A DNA stretch of 64,000 nt from Flavobacteriales bacterium. GTDB lineage: Bacteria > Bacteroidota > Bacteroidia > Flavobacteriales > Weeksellaceae. The stretch's first letter is position 1, and each line of letters begins with the position of its first letter. Where the stretch lies: the NCBI GenBank assembly GCA_002747105.1, contig PDSY01000013.1, positions 1 through 64,000 on the forward strand. The letters are read 5' to 3'. Below are positions 61,451 through 64,000 of this stretch, in pieces. A program made the position numbers and the translations under genes. A model generated the notes under the pieces. That model made no database searches. It was not told the DNA's origin and worked only from the letters and a program-made list of their open reading frames with translations.

Positions 61451-62617
61451 TTAAGAAATGTTTATTCTTTTATATTTTTCAAGCTCTTTAATTAATTTAC
61501 TTTTTTCTTCTTCAGAATAAATGTCTGATTCAGATATGGATTTATTAAACTCCTTAACTGTTTGAGAAATTTCTTTTTTTAATTGTATCTGAGCATCTAT
61601 AATATATAAATAGGCTTCTGAGAAGTTGGGGTAAGAATTCACTAAAATTCGCCAAGCTTCAATAGCTTTTTCATATTCTTTTTCGTTGTAGAAGAACCAG
61701 CCTTTGCCATTTAATATCCCTAGAGAAAACGCTATTTTTTTTCCATAAATAGTAGTGATTTCCTTTTCCAAGGAATTGAAAATATGCAAATCATTTTGTT
61801 GATTAGAAATGTATTTAGATTGTATTTTAGACCAATCTTCAAATATTTCATAGAGTGAAGTTCCAATTGTCAAACCTGGGGTTACATTGTGGTCTGCTTC
61901 TTTAAAAAGAAACCCTTTACAATCTAATTTGGGATTATTGAGTTTTTTAATCGTGGAATCCATTTTATTAAAGTCTGAGGGGTAGTCATTTCCAATTCCA
62001 AAACGATAATATTTTTTTGAATTAAAGACTTGGTTTTCTATTGTCTTTATTGAATCAGTTAAATCGACATTTTTTTGAGTAAAAAATGGACTTAATGAAA
62101 TAACCGCATTTAATTCATTAATTCTTGAAATTAGCAGAGAACTTGTGAAATAACCATAGCGCGAATGTCCTATAAATAGTCTGAATTGGGAAGCATTGTA
62201 TTGCTTTTCAGCGAGAGGTATCAGTTCTTCAAATAAAAACTTCTCATTCTCACCTGCTAATCCTTTGTCGCTTGAAACTTTGTGCAATGTTTCTAAGTAA
62301 CGATACTTTTGTTCTGATTCAATGCTAATAATTATGGCAGAAGGCATTTGTTCATTGCTCGTGAGGTAATCAATGGTATTTAAAATATAGTTATGACTTC
62401 TTTGATTTTGTCGATCAAAAATAATTATCAAAGGGTAATCACGATTTTGGTTCTTTTGCCATTCAAATGGAACAGTAATCGTGATATTTTTGTTAAAACC
62501 TAAATATTTTGAGGCTACAATTGTATCTGATATTTTTTTATATCTCTCATAGTTCTGACCAAATAAAGTATTTGAACAGATTAAAATTAATAAGAGAAGA
62601 CAAGCAGTTTTTTTCAT
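61451..62617 (-). CDS. secreted alpha/beta hydrolase (esterase-like) with C-terminal TPR-like region
   Basis: signal peptide; ITITVPFEWQKNQNRDYPLIIIFD; FRLFIGHSRYGYFTS; KGWFFYNEKEYEKAIEAWRILVNSYPN. Confidence 0.8.
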   Translation of the reverse strand: MKKTACLLLLILICSNTLFGQNYERYKKISDTIVASKYLGFNKNITITVPFEWQKNQNRDYPLIIIFDRQNQRSHNYILNTIDYLTSNEQMPSAIIISIESEQKYRYLETLHKVSSDKGLAGENEKFLFEELIPLAEKQYNASQFRLFIGHSRYGYFTSSLLISRINELNAVISLSPFFTQKNVDLTDSIKTIENQVFNSKKYYRFGIGNDYPSDFNKMDSTIKKLNNPKLDCKGFLFKEADHNVTPGLTIGTSLYEIFEDWSKIQSKYISNQQNDLHIFNSLEKEITTIYGKKIAFSLGILNGKGWFFYNEKEYEKAIEAWRILVNSYPNFSEAYLYIIDAQIQLKKEISQTVKEFNKSISESDIYSEEEKSKLIKELEKYKRINIS

Positions 62618-62638
62618 TCGTTTTTAATATTTGTAACA

Positions 62639-62740
62639 CTAAGCTTTACTTTTAATCTCTTTGTAATAAAGTAATTCTGGGTCTCCATCATCTAATCCGT
62701 TTAAATGAATATTCTTTCGCTCTGGGTATCCATATTGTCT
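62639..62740 (-). pseudogene. possible 3' remnant of a protein-coding gene
   Basis: minus-strand reading YGYPERKNIHLNGLDDGDPELLYYKEIKSKA then stop, no intact upstream ORF. Confidence 0.35.
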
Positions 62741-62820
62741 TCAACTTAGAATACTATTTCGCAACGCTGTTACTGTTTGCACACAACGATAATATAAAAA
62801 CACCCAAACCAACCTCTTTC

Positions 62821-62844
62821 ATTCACCTAAAAATGGTCTAACTT
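62821..62844. repeat. 24-bp direct repeat, copy 2 (overlaps 3' end of the HAD gene)
   Basis: ATTCACCTAAAAATGGTCTAACTT; encodes the terminal KLDHF-stop of the HAD CDS. Confidence 0.9.
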
Positions 62845-63483
62845 ATCTATCTCCAACTCTTTATAATCATCTACAAGAATATTCGCCTTGCTATAATCTT
62901 GCAATTTTGAATGTTCGCTTTGATAAGCTGCACAGAAAATCTCGGCACGATGAGCCGCTAAAATTCCATTGGTAGAATCTTCGATAACCATACAGTTTTC
63001 TTTAGGTTCATTTGCCATTTCGGCGGCTTTAACGAAAATTTCAGGGTTAGGCTTAGACTCTTTTAAATCTGCTCCACTGATTTTCCCAATAAAATACTGC
63101 TCCAAATCAAACTTTTCAAAAACCCAATTAATCGTATTCATACTCGCCGAAGAAGCCAATACCAACTTGATTCCATTATCATAATAATGCTGAATAATCT
63201 CCCTTACGCCTTCTATTAAATCAAAATCGGGATCATTATCAAAATAATTTTTAAAATAAGCTCTTTTGGTATTGATGAGTTCATCTGTGGTTTTGTCGAG
63301 TTGAAATTCCTGAATCAAATGATTGCACACTTTTTTCGTGGAAGCTCCTGTAAATGAAGTATAAAGCTCCTCGGAAACCTCCATATTAAAGTCTTCAAAC
63401 ATTTTGAAATAGGCTTTTCTATGAAGTGGTTCGGTATTGACAATCACTCCATCCATATCGAATAAAACGGCTTTTAAAGGCAT
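62827..63483 (-). CDS. HAD family hydrolase, beta-phosphoglucomutase-like
   Basis: KAVLFDMDGVIVNTEPLHRKAYF, LVLASSASMNTINWVFEKFDL, ESKPNPEIFVKAA, VIEDSTNGILAAHRA. Confidence 0.93.
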   Translation of the reverse strand: MPLKAVLFDMDGVIVNTEPLHRKAYFKMFEDFNMEVSEELYTSFTGASTKKVCNHLIQEFQLDKTTDELINTKRAYFKNYFDNDPDFDLIEGVREIIQHYYDNGIKLVLASSASMNTINWVFEKFDLEQYFIGKISGADLKESKPNPEIFVKAAEMANEPKENCMVIEDSTNGILAAHRAEIFCAAYQSEHSKLQDYSKANILVDDYKELEIDKLDHF

Positions 63484-63524
63484 ATTTTTTTATTTTTTAT
63501 TAATTGTTCACAAAACTACAAAAA

Positions 63525-64000
63525 TCAAATCTCTCTTAAAAATTTCATCGTATCGATATGATCTGCATAATCCATCAATTCGGGTTGCTGAGCCTTACCT
63601 AACGGAATAATATGCTCCATGAAATCTTTTTTAGATACCACACATTGGATGCTATCTTGATTTTCGTCAATAAAGTTTTTGACTTCTTCCATATCATTAT
63701 AATGAGTAAAATTAATCACGGATAAAGGACTGAATAATTGCTCATCTTCTTTTAACATTACGAAATTATTATCCCAAAATTGCTCCTGATTAAGCAAATA
63801 AATCGCTTTGTTATAGTCATAATTATTCGCATAGGAATTGTGATTAATTATCTCACTAAATTCCATAAAATTTTCAAACAATTGGTCTAATTTAAAATCT
63901 TTTGGCAGGAATAATCGAGAAATATTACGACACCCTAAACCATAATAAGTGAAAATATCTTGCGCTAATTTTTGAATTTCTTCATCGGTTTCCGTACCGT
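63525..64000 (-). CDS. acyl-CoA reductase (LuxC-like), partial, continues past the window edge
   Basis: frame stays open to 64000: GTETDEEIQKLAQDIFTYYGLGCRNISRLFLPKDFKLDQLFENFMEF; track start is an internal TTG. Confidence 0.8.
   Translation of the reverse strand, partial: GTETDEEIQKLAQDIFTYYGLGCRNISRLFLPKDFKLDQLFENFMEFSEIINHNSYANNYDYNKAIYLLNQEQFWDNNFVMLKEDEQLFSPLSVINFTHYNDMEEVKNFIDENQDSIQCVVSKKDFMEHIIPLGKAQQPELMDYADHIDTMKFLREI

Noticed and set aside
63525-63881. Separate 118-aa protein as listed in the ORF track
   Set aside because: The start is an internal TTG; the frame is open to the window edge and reads as acyl-CoA reductase.

Overview
This 64 kb window is AT-rich and comes from a Bacteroidota chromosome, most likely Flavobacteriia (Weeksellaceae-like). 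The basis is protein family content, TAnnTTTG -7 promoter boxes, a single short primary sigma factor, and the mevalonate gene mvaD. Most of it is ordinary chromosome: nhaB, a PafA-like phosphatase, an RND efflux operon (TetR-TolC-MFP-RND), map, purE/purK, mltG, dapF, pnuC, rpoD, thrS-infC, gpmI, alaS, mvaD, an ABC-F gene, metK, rpsF-rpsR-rplI, a DUF2723 glycosyltransferase, and tRNA-Arg(ACG) and tRNA-Cys(GCA). Accessory parts are a tight operon of unknown genes (35.06-39.29 kb), a lipoprotein pair beside tRNA-Arg, and a one-gene esterase module flanked by a 24-bp direct repeat. The main findings are: (1) scattered degenerate tandem word arrays of fixed 6-, 7- or 8-nt period, two of them 56-nt in-frame heptamer arrays of one family inside mvaD and an ABC-F gene; (2) a SAM-II/SAM-V-like riboswitch at the 5' end of the metK transcript; (3) an infC gene without AUG/GUG/UUG start, missed upstream by the ORF track, and lacking downstream rpmI-rplT; (4) the direct-repeat-flanked esterase module at the 3' end of a HAD gene; (5) a zinc-ribbon family protein that has lost its zinc cysteines. 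No CRISPR array, transposase, rRNA or recognised defence system was seen. All calls come from reading the sequence and supplied translations; no database search was run.
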